Below, piece by piece: positions 37,225 to 46,026 of a stretch of DNA of 64,000 nucleotides. Each line of letters opens with the position of its first letter. Within the stretch, counting starts at the first letter, position 1. Source of the DNA: Brevundimonas variabilis (GTDB taxonomy: Bacteria > Pseudomonadota > Alphaproteobacteria > Caulobacterales > Caulobacteraceae); the NCBI RefSeq assembly GCF_014199945.1, contig NZ_JACHOR010000001.1:186001-250000 (forward strand), read 5' to 3'. Position numbers and translations under genes: made by a program. Under the pieces are notes generated by a model. The model was given only the letters and a program-made list of their open reading frames with translations. It was not told the DNA's origin and ran no database searches.

Positions 37225-38673
37225 GTGAGCCAGGCGCAGGTTTCAGACTCCGGGCCAGAAACGGTCTCGAAGCAGCGCGTGGCTGACGGGTGGCTGTTCC
37301 GGCCGGGCCGATCGCTGACGCGGCGGCTTGTCTGGCTCGCTTCCGCCTGGATTGCCCTGGCCCTGATCGTGACCGGCGCGGTCCTGACCTACCAGTTTCA
37401 GGAATCAGCGCTGCGGCGGCTCGGCAATGTGCTGGCCGAGACGATCGACGAGGCCGTGATTGCCACGACCGTCATGCCCGACGGGACGGTGCAGACGACC
37501 CCCATTCTGGACGCCCGGACCCTTCGCCTTCTGTCGGGGAAGTACTGGGCGGTCGCCGAGCCGGACGGCAATGGCGGCTTGCGCACGCTGATCCGGTCGG
37601 CCTCGCTCGGCAACGAAAGCCTCGCCGTGCCGCGCGATCTGCCGGCCCAGCTGGCCGGAGCAGCCGGCATAAACATCACCTATAATTCCGTCGGACCCAA
37701 TGATGAGCCGCTAAGGGTGGCGGCCAGCCTGAAGACCCTGCCGGGGCGCAGTGCGCCGATCGTCTTCCTGGCAGGGATCGACCGCTCCGACATCGACGCC
37801 GATGCCCGCCAGTTCGCCACGCTCGCCTGGGTCACTCTGGGCCTTCTGGGCATTGGCCTGCTGATCGCCGTCTTCCTGCAGGTGCGCATCGGCCTGCGCC
37901 CCCTCTATGACCTGAGGGACGAGATCTCGAACGTCCGGAAAGGCAAGGCCGCCCGGATCGAGCGGACCTATCCTGCCGAAATTTCGCCTCTGGCCGCGCA
38001 GGTCAACCGGCTGCTGGACCACAATCAGGATGTGGTCGAACGGCAGCGAACCCATGTCGGCAACCTGGCCCACGCACTCAAGACTCCCCTGTCCGTCATG
38101 CTGGCCGAGGCCAGTGGCGATCCCTCGCAACTGGCCGAGATCGTCCGGCGTCAGTCCGACGTGATGAAGGGGCAGGTCGACCACCACCTGCGACGCGCGC
38201 GAGCGGCCGCCCGGTCGCAGGGTCTGGGCGAGCGCACGCCCGTGCCGGAGGTGCTGGACGAAATGTCGGTCATGCTGGAGCGCGTCTTCCAGTCCAAACC
38301 GGTCGAGATCGATTGGCGGGCTCCCGACGCCCTCGGTTTCCTTGGCGAGCGGCAGGATCTGCAGGAAATTCTCGGCAATCTGATGGAAAATGCCTGCAAA
38401 TGGTGCGCTCGCAAGGTGCGCGTGTCGGCGGGTGCCAGCGGTCTCGGCCAGATGATCGTTGTGGTGGAAGACGACGGCCCGGGCCTGGCAGCCGATCGCT
38501 ACGACGAGGTGATGAAGCGCGGGGCCCGGGCAGACGAGGATACGCCCGGATCCGGGCTGGGTCTGGCCATCGTCGATGACCTGACGCGGGCGTATGGCGG
38601 CCGGTTGACGCTCGGCCCCAGTGATCTGGGGGGACTGAAGGCCATTCTCTCCCTCCCGGCCGCAGAGGTCTGA
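37225..38673 (+). CDS. PhoQ-type sensor histidine kinase
   Basis: A 482-residue kinase with a membrane helix near residues 35-57, a periplasmic domain to about 190, a second helix near 192-215, then HAMP-like and DHp regions. The phospho-acceptor His283 is in NLAHALKTPLSVM, the H-box variant (H-x-LKTPL) typical of PhoQ kinases rather than HELRTP. The ATP domain has NLMENACKWC, DDGPGL and GSGLGLAIV. Paired with the regulator in front. The start codon is GTG at 37225. Confidence 0.92.
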   Translation: MSQAQVSDSGPETVSKQRVADGWLFRPGRSLTRRLVWLASAWIALALIVTGAVLTYQFQESALRRLGNVLAETIDEAVIATTVMPDGTVQTTPILDARTLRLLSGKYWAVAEPDGNGGLRTLIRSASLGNESLAVPRDLPAQLAGAAGINITYNSVGPNDEPLRVAASLKTLPGRSAPIVFLAGIDRSDIDADARQFATLAWVTLGLLGIGLLIAVFLQVRIGLRPLYDLRDEISNVRKGKAARIERTYPAEISPLAAQVNRLLDHNQDVVERQRTHVGNLAHALKTPLSVMLAEASGDPSQLAEIVRRQSDVMKGQVDHHLRRARAAARSQGLGERTPVPEVLDEMSVMLERVFQSKPVEIDWRAPDALGFLGERQDLQEILGNLMENACKWCARKVRVSAGASGLGQMIVVVEDDGPGLAADRYDEVMKRGARADEDTPGSGLGLAIVDDLTRAYGGRLTLGPSDLGGLKAILSLPAAEV

Positions 38674-38752
38674 AGAGAACGTTCGAAACTGTTAACCTTG
38701 TTCGACCAGTATCGCCGTTCGACCGGGTAAGGCACCGGCGCAGGAGCTCGAT

Positions 38753-40141
38753 ATGGCCGGCTTGTCGGTGGCGCACCTCGCCGCCCTGGCACAGATGATT
38801 GAACGCGTGCCCGACGCCACGCTCGAGAAACTGTCGGTTGCCGTCATGTCCATGCCTGGCGAGAAGGCTGATGAGCTCGCGAGGGTCCTGGCCGACGAGA
38901 CCAAGGACCGCAAGCGCCGCTTCCGTGTCCTGCGGCCCATCCTGCCCATGTTCAGGCCGCGGGCGGACGGCGTGGAGGCCATCCGGTTTCCGGCTGCCGT
39001 GCTGCCACGATTGTGGAAGGCCGCCAGCGCCAAGGAGAAGAGCTGGCTGCCCAAACTGGATAACGATCCCCTGACGGGCCAACCCCTCGACCCCGCAATC
39101 GCCGATGCAGTCGCCAGCCGCATCTGTCTGGCAGCGGCAGCAGCCGTTCGCGACCGGCCTGACGTCATCTGGCCCGATAACGGGATGAGTTCTTCGGATC
39201 GTCAGGCGAGCCTTGCTGCCCTGGCCGGTGTCTGCGATCTCGCCAGCCTGGCGGCGCGGGGTCTGCCATCGCTGACGGTCTGGATCGGGCGACCGAATGA
39301 GGACCAATTGGCCGAGTTGCGACTTCTGGTCAGAGACGCCGCCGCCGTGGCGCCGGAAGGCGCGCAGCGTCTTCTCGAGATCCTGTTCGCCCATCTCGAG
39401 GATCCCTCGCGCATCCTTCGCCTGGTCGTGCATGCCTCGACAGCCGCAGGGCGGGAGATCTTCCTGTTCGATTCCGAACTCGCCGTCTTCGTTACCCGCC
39501 TGATCAAGACCGTCGAGGACCGTGTCGCCAGGATTTCGACCTATCGCGGTGACGGAGGGCCGGATCCGTTTGCCGTGCTGCGCGACGACATCGCCTGGTG
39601 TGCCACCGTGCTGAACGAGCTCGACCTGACCATTCAGATGCAGCCCGGAGGGGTCTGGGGCAAGCAGGCCCGGGATGCGCGGCTGCGCGTGAACGCCACG
39701 CTCCACAAATTGCTGAGCAAGGCCGAAGCGACAGTCGAGAAAGCTCTGCCGACGGCGAAGATTCAGGGCTCGGGCCGGATCGCCCGCACAACACCCATGC
39801 TCGACGTCGCAGTCCCATCCGAGGCGCGCGAAGCCGCCCTCGCCTCACTGGCTCTGGTCCGCGCCGTCCGGTCTTCGGCCAGCGTCTTCGGCTCGGAGAC
39901 CCTGCGGTACAAGGTCCTGCAAACGCTGACGGATCGGCTGGCGACCTATGCCGATCAGGCGCTCGATCGCATCAATCGCAACGACGTCGCCAACGTCGAA
40001 CAGGCGCGCCAGATCGTGCTGATGGTGGCTGACTTCCTGACGACGCTCGAGGCCATCGACGAGGCCAAGACCGTGCGTCGCCGCGTCGCGGTGGCTGGCG
40101 CGCCCATGGGTCACAACGACCCCTCGCGGGGAGCGGCCTGA
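38753..40141 (+). CDS. conserved hypothetical protein, 462 aa
   Basis: Not recognised. A soluble, almost wholly alpha-helical protein rich in Ala, Leu, Arg and Asp, with no signal peptide, membrane helix or cysteine pattern. Helical repeats of about 40-60 residues can be imagined in the middle (VRDAAAVAPEGAQRLLEILF), giving a possible all-helical scaffold. A good ribosome-binding site (GGAG) is eight bases before the ATG at 38753. It lies 18 bases before ccmI, so it may be the first gene of the cytochrome c maturation operon, but nothing in its sequence ties it to haem handling. Confidence 0.65.
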   Translation: MAGLSVAHLAALAQMIERVPDATLEKLSVAVMSMPGEKADELARVLADETKDRKRRFRVLRPILPMFRPRADGVEAIRFPAAVLPRLWKAASAKEKSWLPKLDNDPLTGQPLDPAIADAVASRICLAAAAAVRDRPDVIWPDNGMSSSDRQASLAALAGVCDLASLAARGLPSLTVWIGRPNEDQLAELRLLVRDAAAVAPEGAQRLLEILFAHLEDPSRILRLVVHASTAAGREIFLFDSELAVFVTRLIKTVEDRVARISTYRGDGGPDPFAVLRDDIAWCATVLNELDLTIQMQPGGVWGKQARDARLRVNATLHKLLSKAEATVEKALPTAKIQGSGRIARTTPMLDVAVPSEAREAALASLALVRAVRSSASVFGSETLRYKVLQTLTDRLATYADQALDRINRNDVANVEQARQIVLMVADFLTTLEAIDEAKTVRRRVAVAGAPMGHNDPSRGAA

Positions 40142-40159
40142 TCCGCTAGACCCGCTCGC

Positions 40160-40984
40160 ATGGTGGTTTTGTGGATACTGGCCGGGCTCGTGAGCGCAAT
40201 CGCTGCGCTGATGGTCCTCACGGCGGCACGACGCGGTGCCGATGGAACTCGGCTGGAGCAGCCGGATCTGGCGTCGCGTGAACTCGACGAACTCGACCGG
40301 ATGAAAGCGCGCGGCCTGCTCAGCGACGACAGCTGGTCAGCCGCCCGCGCAGAAGCGGGGCGCCGCGTGCTGGCAACACCCGCCGTAGAGACCGTCGAGG
40401 TCGCCGGCCGGAACGACGGGCGCTGGGTGCTGGGCAGTATTGCCCTCACCGGCGCCATCGCCCTGGGCACATATGCCGTGTTCGGTGCGCCCGGCTTGCC
40501 GGATCAGGCCTATGAGCGCCGCGTCGACGCCTGGTCGAATTCGCTGGACACGCTGGAGCCGGCCCAGATCGCGGCCGTCGTTGCCCGTGTGGTCAAGGCG
40601 CAACCCAACGATCATCAAGCCCTGACCATGCTGGGCGCAGCGCGGTTCGAGGCCGGCGATCCATTGGGGGCCGCCTCGGCCTTCCGCCGTGCACTGGTCC
40701 TTCAGCCCGAAGATGCGCAGAGCTGGGCCCGGCTGGGCGAGGCACTCGTCCGCTCGCAGCAGGGTGTCGTCGGGGGCGACGCCGAGGCGGCCTTCCGTCG
40801 GGCCATCCGGATCGATCCCGGGCAGCTGGGTGCGCGCTTCTTCCTGGGCGAAGCTGCCTTGGCCCGGGACGACGTGGCAGAAACACGGGCCATGTGGGAA
40901 CCTCTGATCGCCGCTCTCGATCCCGCAGACCCTCGCAGGACCAGTCTCGAGCAGCAGCTGGCAAACGCCTCGGTGGCGCGATGA
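40160..40984 (+). CDS. ccmI: cytochrome c maturation protein CcmI
   Basis: A 274-residue membrane-anchored protein: N-terminal helix (LWILAGLVSAIAALMVLTA), a cytoplasmic loop with the conserved pattern ELDELDRMKARGLLSDDSW, a second helix (about 93-113) and a periplasmic tetratricopeptide region (ALTMLGAARFEAGDPLGAAS, AQSWARLGEAL). This is the CcmI/CycH layout; the TPR part binds apocytochrome c and hands it to CcmF/CcmH. It is followed by ccmE. Confidence 0.88.
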   Translation: MVVLWILAGLVSAIAALMVLTAARRGADGTRLEQPDLASRELDELDRMKARGLLSDDSWSAARAEAGRRVLATPAVETVEVAGRNDGRWVLGSIALTGAIALGTYAVFGAPGLPDQAYERRVDAWSNSLDTLEPAQIAAVVARVVKAQPNDHQALTMLGAARFEAGDPLGAASAFRRALVLQPEDAQSWARLGEALVRSQQGVVGGDAEAAFRRAIRIDPGQLGARFFLGEAALARDDVAETRAMWEPLIAALDPADPRRTSLEQQLANASVAR

Positions 40985-41066
40985 CGCGTTGGTGCTCCGC
41001 CGCGACGTCGCTATACGTCACGACGATGACGCTTACCGTTTTTCCCCTCTCCCGCCGGTGTCCCCG

Positions 41067-41615
41067 ATGAGCTGGCTCCCCAAATCCCCCAAGGCCCGTC
41101 GCAGGCTCTGGATCGTCGCGGCTGTCGCGCCGGTGCTGGCGCTCGCTGTCGGTCTGTCGCTGTGGGCGATGACCGACAATGTGACCTATTTCTTCTCCCC
41201 GTCCGAAGTGACTCCACAGAATGCCCCGGCCGGTCGCGAAATCCGGCTGGGCGGCCTGGTCGAGGCCGGCAGTGTCGAACAGCAGGGCGGCGGCGAGGTC
41301 GTCTTTGCCGTCACCGACAACGCCGCAACGACGCGCATCGTCTTCCAGGGCGACCTGCCCGACCTGTTCCGCGAGGGCCAGGGAATCGTCGCTCAGGGGT
41401 CGTTCGAGGAAGACCGGACCTTTCGCGCCCGGCAGGTGCTGGCCAAACACGATGAAACCTACATGCCGCGCGAGGTCGCCGACCGCCTGAAGGCCAAGGG
41501 CGAGTGGCGGCCCGAAGGCGAGGCCGGTGCCTATACGCCCCCCGCGACGGGTGGCACGATGACGGAGACCCGGTCGAGCGTCTCGCCTGCCGCCAGCGCC
41601 CCAAGCCGTCTATGA
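41067..41615 (+). CDS. ccmE: cytochrome c maturation haem chaperone CcmE
   Basis: A 182-residue protein with one N-terminal helix (WIVAAVAPVLALAVGLSLWA) and a periplasmic OB-fold domain. The covalent haem-binding histidine is in VLAKHDETYMP. CcmE receives haem from CcmABCD and passes it to CcmF/H. The ATG at 41067 is chosen because the sequence before it (from 40989) lacks conserved features and would put charged residues in front of the anchor. The stop overlaps the ccmF start (ATGA). Confidence 0.95.
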   Translation: MSWLPKSPKARRRLWIVAAVAPVLALAVGLSLWAMTDNVTYFFSPSEVTPQNAPAGREIRLGGLVEAGSVEQQGGGEVVFAVTDNAATTRIVFQGDLPDLFREGQGIVAQGSFEEDRTFRARQVLAKHDETYMPREVADRLKAKGEWRPEGEAGAYTPPATGGTMTETRSSVSPAASAPSRL

Positions 41616-43612
41616 TCATCGAATTCGGGGCGTTCGCGCTCGTCCTCGCCTTTGCGCTGGCCCTGCTGCAGACGGGCCTGTCCATCGCCGGACGGCTGCG
41701 ATCCAGTCCGGTCCTGACCGGAGCCGGCCAGGGTGCCGCCCTGGCGTCGGCCCTGGCCAATGCGCTCGCATTCGGGGCCCTGATCTTTGCCTTCGCCGTG
41801 TCCGATTTTTCGGTCGCGAACGTCGCGAGCAACAGCCACACCGACAAGCCGATGCTCTACAAGGTGGCCGCCGCCTGGGGCAGTCATGAGGGGTCGCTGG
41901 TCCTCTGGTGTATGGTGATGACCCTGTTCGGGGCCATCCTAGCCCGGGCGCGTGGGCTTCCGTTCGGCCTCAAGGCCTGTGCGGTCGCCACCCAGGGCGG
42001 CCTGTCGGCCCTGTTCCTGGCGTTCGCACTGTTCACCTCCAACCCGTTCGCGCGGCTGGACCCGGCTCCGTTCCAGGGTCAGTCGCTGAATCCGCTTCTG
42101 CAGGATCCGGCCCTCGCCATCCACCCGCCCCTGCTCTACCTCGGCTATGTCGGGTTTTCCGTGACCTTCTCGCTGGCCGTGGCGGCCTTGATCGAGGGGC
42201 GACCAAACTCCACCTTCTGGCCCGCCTGGGGCCGCTGGGTCCGACCCTGGGCTCTGGCGTCCTGGGCCTTCCTGACCGTCGGGATCACGCTCGGCAGTTT
42301 CTGGGCCTATTACGAGCTGGGCTGGGGAGGCTGGTGGTTCTGGGACCCGGTCGAGAACGCCTCGTTCATGCCCTGGCTGGCGGGCACGGCCCTGCTGCAC
42401 AGCGCCGTCGTCACCGAACGGCGCGGGGCCCTGTCCGGATGGACCGTGTTCCTGGCGTTGCTGGCCTTCACCTTCTCGATGCTGGGCGCCTTCCTCGTGC
42501 GGTCGGGCGTCCTGACCAGCGTCCATGCCTTTGCGGTCGATCCCGAGCGCGGCCTGATGCTGCTGGCCATCCTCGGCGTCACGGCCGGGGCGGCCTTTGC
42601 CCTGTTCGCCTGGCGAGCCCCCCAGCTGAAGGGCGGCGGCCTGTTCGCCCCGGTCAGCCGCGAGGGCGCGCTGGTGCTGAACAACCTGTTCCTGACTGCG
42701 GCTGCAGCGACCGTCCTTTTGGGCACGCTCTATCCGCTGATCCTGGAGGCCGCGACCAGCCAGACCATCTCGGTCGGACCGCCCTATTTCGCCCTCACCT
42801 TTACCCCTCTGATGATCGTTGCCTTCCTGATCCTGCCGGCCGGGCCTCTGCTGGCCTGGAAGCGCGGCGACCTGACCGGTGCGATGCAGCGCCTCGCCGT
42901 GGCTGCCGGACTGACCCTGGTTGCCGCCCTGGCAAGCTGGTTCGCCTTCGAGCCGAAGAAGGCCATGGCCGCCGCCGGGATCGCGGTCGGGGCGTGGCTG
43001 ATCCTGGGGGCTCTTGCCGAAGTCGTCGAACGCGTCCGCCTGTTCCGGGTCTCGTTCCCGGAGGTCATGCGCCGGATCCGGGCCCTGCCTCTTGGGGCCT
43101 GGGGCATGACCCTGGCGCACGCAGGTCTGGGCGTCTTCGTTCTGGGGGCCGTGGTCGAGGTGTCGTTCAAGGCCGAGAACGCCGCGCCCCTCGCCATCGG
43201 GCAGGAAATCAGCGCCGGCAACTGGACGGTGCGTCTGGACGACGTCCAGATCGTGGAGGGACCCAACTATCTGGCCGAGCAGGGCCGACTGACGGTGACA
43301 CCCCGCGACGGCGGCCTGTCGCGCGAAGTGGTGTCCGAGCGGCGTTTCTTCCCAACCGGCGGGCAGACGACGACCGAGGTCGGCCTCGACTTCCGGGGCC
43401 TCGACGACGTCTATGTCGTCATGGGCGAGCGGCGCAGCACACCTGAAGCGGCTCAGGCCTGGACCGTGCGCGTCTATGACAATCCCTGGGCGCGGCTGAT
43501 CTTCCTCGGCCCGGCCATCATGGCCCTGGGCGGCGTGCTGTCGCTGTTCGATCGCCGCCTGCGGGTCGGCGTCGCGGCAAGACGGGCCGCGCCGGTGGTG
43601 GAAGGGGCGTGA
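41612..43612 (+). CDS. ccmF: cytochrome c haem lyase subunit CcmF
   Basis: A 666-residue protein with about fifteen membrane helices. The tryptophan-rich haem-handling WWD motif is seen as GWGGWWFWDPVENASFMPW near residue 235, and the flanking conserved histidines (ALHPPLLYLGYVG region and TALLHSAVVTE) are present. It attaches haem to apocytochrome c with CcmH and CcmI. The start overlaps the ccmE stop and its own stop overlaps the GTG that opens the ccmH frame. Confidence 0.96.
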   Translation: MIIEFGAFALVLAFALALLQTGLSIAGRLRSSPVLTGAGQGAALASALANALAFGALIFAFAVSDFSVANVASNSHTDKPMLYKVAAAWGSHEGSLVLWCMVMTLFGAILARARGLPFGLKACAVATQGGLSALFLAFALFTSNPFARLDPAPFQGQSLNPLLQDPALAIHPPLLYLGYVGFSVTFSLAVAALIEGRPNSTFWPAWGRWVRPWALASWAFLTVGITLGSFWAYYELGWGGWWFWDPVENASFMPWLAGTALLHSAVVTERRGALSGWTVFLALLAFTFSMLGAFLVRSGVLTSVHAFAVDPERGLMLLAILGVTAGAAFALFAWRAPQLKGGGLFAPVSREGALVLNNLFLTAAAATVLLGTLYPLILEAATSQTISVGPPYFALTFTPLMIVAFLILPAGPLLAWKRGDLTGAMQRLAVAAGLTLVAALASWFAFEPKKAMAAAGIAVGAWLILGALAEVVERVRLFRVSFPEVMRRIRALPLGAWGMTLAHAGLGVFVLGAVVEVSFKAENAAPLAIGQEISAGNWTVRLDDVQIVEGPNYLAEQGRLTVTPRDGGLSREVVSERRFFPTGGQTTTEVGLDFRGLDDVYVVMGERRSTPEAAQAWTVRVYDNPWARLIFLGPAIMALGGVLSLFDRRLRVGVAARRAAPVVEGA

Positions 43613-44340
43613 GGAGGCTTGCTTCCATTTCCGCTCATCCCGGCGAAAGCCGGGACCCAGAGCTGTCCATGGGACGGTACGCGGGACCGATTGCCTTGCT
43701 GAACAGGCACGACCGATCGTCCAAAGATCCGGGTCCCGGCTTCCGCCGGGATGAGCGGACATGGGTGGGGTTTTTCCTCACCGTCCTGCTTTCCATCCTG
43801 ATCCTCGCCACCCCCACCTTCGCCCAGGAGCCCGCGGCCCTGCCGGATCAGCCTCTGGCCGATGCGTCACAGGAAGCGCGGGCCCAGGCCCTGTTCGAGG
43901 TCCTGCGCTGCGTGGTCTGCCAGCATGAGTCGATCGCTGACAGCCCGGCGGGCATTGCCGGCGACATGCGCCGTCTGGTGCGCGAGGAGATCGCGAACGG
44001 ATCGACCGACGATCAGGTCAAGGCGGACATGGTGCGTCGCTATGGCGACTTCGTGCTGTTCGAGCCGCCGGTGCGGTTCGGGACATGGCTGCTGTGGTTC
44101 GGACCCTTTGCGCTCGTCGCGCTGGGCGGACTGGCGCTGCTGGTCGTGTCGCGGCGCAAGCGGGTCGAAACCCGGGACCTCAGCCCCGAGGAAGAGGCGC
44201 AATTGAACGAAGTTCTCCAATCGGACAGGTTCGGCCCGAATCCGGTCGCATCTTCGCCCCACGCCGGGCGTTCGTTGGGATCAACCGATGATACGGTGCC
44301 TGTTGGCGTCACGCCGCAGCCGCCTATATCGAAGCCATAG
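43609..44340 (+). CDS. ccmH: cytochrome c maturation protein CcmH with inserted repeat in its 5' end
   Basis: The CcmH domain is clear: redox motif LRCVVCQHESIADSPA, then MRRLVREEIANG and a C-terminal membrane helix (LLWFGPFALVALGGLALLVV). It reduces or holds the apocytochrome CxxCH thiols. The normal start would be the GTG at 43609 that overlaps the ccmF stop (GTGA), but after about seven codons the frame runs through a palindromic repeat element and only then reaches the signal sequence (GFFLTVLLSILILATPTFA). From 43609 the product has 243 residues with a 50-residue extension ahead of the signal peptide. A GTG at 43765, just after the element, would give a normal 191-residue protein and is the more plausible functional start. 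No ccmG (dsbE) lies between ccmF and ccmH. Confidence 0.85.
   Translation: MRRLASISAHPGESRDPELSMGRYAGPIALLNRHDRSSKDPGPGFRRDERTWVGFFLTVLLSILILATPTFAQEPAALPDQPLADASQEARAQALFEVLRCVVCQHESIADSPAGIAGDMRRLVREEIANGSTDDQVKADMVRRYGDFVLFEPPVRFGTWLLWFGPFALVALGGLALLVVSRRKRVETRDLSPEEEAQLNEVLQSDRFGPNPVASSPHAGRSLGSTDDTVPVGVTPQPPISKP
43630..43760. repeat. palindromic repeat element (inverted arms of about 35 bases) in the ccmH 5' region
   Basis: Left arm 43630-43664 and right arm 43726-43760 are inverted copies matching at about 32 of 35 positions, both beginning TCCGCTCATCCCGGCG. Each arm itself contains a short hairpin (CCCGGC-GAAA-GCCGGG). The spacer is about 60 bases. The arm sequence is of the dispersed CATCCCGGCGAAAGCCGGGA type known from many proteobacterial genomes. 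Its translation here reads HPGESRDPEL ... PGFRRDE. No transposase is encoded, so it is a non-autonomous, MITE-like element. Confidence 0.8.
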
Positions 44341-44381
44341 GTGCCGTCCGGCACCGGATTGAAAAGACGACAAGGATGACG

Positions 44382-45941
44382 ATGCTGAAGCGCAAGGAGT
44401 TCATTCTGGGGGCAGCCGTTGGCCTAACCTTCGCCGCCGCCGCCACCGCCGGAGGGGTCATCGACTGGCCCACCGCCAATGCCCAGGTCGCGGGCGTCTC
44501 GGGACGGATCGCGCCGACGGCCGGTGCCAGCGCCCTCGCCTTTGCCCCGCCGCAAGGGGCCCCGCTGAGCTTTGCCGACATCTTCGACCAGGTCTCACCC
44601 GCCGTGGTCCAGATCACCGTCGAGACGACGGTCGAACGGCCCCGCGGCGGCCGGTTGCAGATTCCCGGCTTCCCGCCCGGCTTTGGCTTCCAGATCCCTG
44701 AAGGCGAAGAGGAAGAGGCTGAGCCCCGCACCTCGACCGGCGCCGGCTCCGGCTTCTTCATCTCGGCCAGCGGTTTCATCGTGACGAACAATCACGTGGT
44801 CGAGAACGCCACGGAGATTTCGGTCACCCTCGCCGATGGCCGTGAACTTGAGGCCCGTCTCGTCGGCCGGGACAAGGACACGGACCTGGCCGTGATCAAG
44901 GTCGAGGGCGGCGATTTCCCGTTCGTGGCCTTCGAGGAAGCCGCACAGCCCCGCGTCGGCGACTGGGTCATAGCGGTTGGCAATCCCTTCGGTCTGGGCG
45001 GCACCGCTACGGCCGGTATCGTTTCGGCCACGGCCCGCGAAATCCCCGCGAACGACAATCCCTACACCGACTTCCTCCAGATCGATGCTGCCATCAATAC
45101 GGGCAACTCCGGCGGTCCGACCTTCGACATCTATGGGCGGGTCATCGGCGTGAACTCCGCCATCTTCAGTCCCTCGGGTGGCTCGGTCGGCATCGGCTTC
45201 GCCATCCCGGCGTCCATCGCCAAACCCATTACCGACCAGTTGATGAGCGGCGAGACGATCCAGCGGGGCTACCTCGGGGCCCAGATCGGCACGGTGAATA
45301 CGGATGAGATGCGCGGATCCCTGGGTCTGCCCGACGACTTGGAAGGGGCATCGATTGAAGGGCTGACGCCCGGCGCGCCCGGTGCCGAAGCTGGTCTGCG
45401 TGAAGGCGATGTGGTCACAGCGATCAACGGCAACCCGATCGACAGTTCGACGGCACTGACACGCGCCGTCGGGGCGACCAAGCCGGGCCAGACCATGCGG
45501 CTCGACATCTACCGCAACGGTCGTCGCCAGACCATCAATGTGCGGGCAGGCACACGGCCAGCCGACATCAGCGCGACGGCCGCCGAGATGGAAGCCCCCT
45601 CCGGCGCGCCTGCAAAACCGGACGCATCGAGCAGCGAGACCATTCTCGGGATGACCGTCGGTCCTGTGCCGGCTGCGGTTCGGCAACGCTATGGCCTGAC
45701 CGGTGACCAGAGCGGCGTCCTCATCACGGCTGTCGAGGCCCGCTCGCCTGCAGCCCGGGAAGGAGCCGCTGTCGGCGTGCTGATCGAGCGCGTGAACTAT
45801 GATCGCGTCGCCACGGTCGCCGAGTTCAAGGCTGCTGTCGAAGCCGCGCGCGCCGCCGGGCGTCCCAGCGTCCTTCTAGCCGTCCGGGCTCCTACCGGCC
45901 AGCAGGGGCGGATCATCGTGCCGTTTGCCGCCGCCGAGTGA
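44382..45941 (+). CDS. degP: DegP/HtrA-type periplasmic serine protease
   Basis: A 519-residue Do-family protease. An N-terminal signal sequence (LKRKEFILGAAVGLTFAAAATA) is followed by the trypsin-like domain with His in VTNNHVVENA (about 138), Asp in KDTDLAVIK (about 168) and Ser in NTGNSGGPTF (about 243), and two PDZ domains (about 300-395 and 425-515). A Gly/Pro/Glu-rich LA loop lies near residues 85-125. It degrades or refolds damaged envelope proteins. AAGG precedes the second ATG (44382) at good spacing; an ATG two codons earlier is possible. It is followed by a two-component system on the same strand. Confidence 0.93.
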   Translation: MLKRKEFILGAAVGLTFAAAATAGGVIDWPTANAQVAGVSGRIAPTAGASALAFAPPQGAPLSFADIFDQVSPAVVQITVETTVERPRGGRLQIPGFPPGFGFQIPEGEEEEAEPRTSTGAGSGFFISASGFIVTNNHVVENATEISVTLADGRELEARLVGRDKDTDLAVIKVEGGDFPFVAFEEAAQPRVGDWVIAVGNPFGLGGTATAGIVSATAREIPANDNPYTDFLQIDAAINTGNSGGPTFDIYGRVIGVNSAIFSPSGGSVGIGFAIPASIAKPITDQLMSGETIQRGYLGAQIGTVNTDEMRGSLGLPDDLEGASIEGLTPGAPGAEAGLREGDVVTAINGNPIDSSTALTRAVGATKPGQTMRLDIYRNGRRQTINVRAGTRPADISATAAEMEAPSGAPAKPDASSSETILGMTVGPVPAAVRQRYGLTGDQSGVLITAVEARSPAAREGAAVGVLIERVNYDRVATVAEFKAAVEAARAAGRPSVLLAVRAPTGQQGRIIVPFAAAE

Positions 45942-46026
45942 TCCCAAGCCTGAATAATCGCTAACTCACTCCTTCGCCGCCGATGCGCTACCATCGGCGG
46001 CGAATCTGTGTTCGGAGGGGTGATCG

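Noticed and set aside
41939..43762. Long open frame antisense to ccmF
   Set aside because: The plus strand encodes CcmF with its WWD motif; the antisense translation lacks domains.
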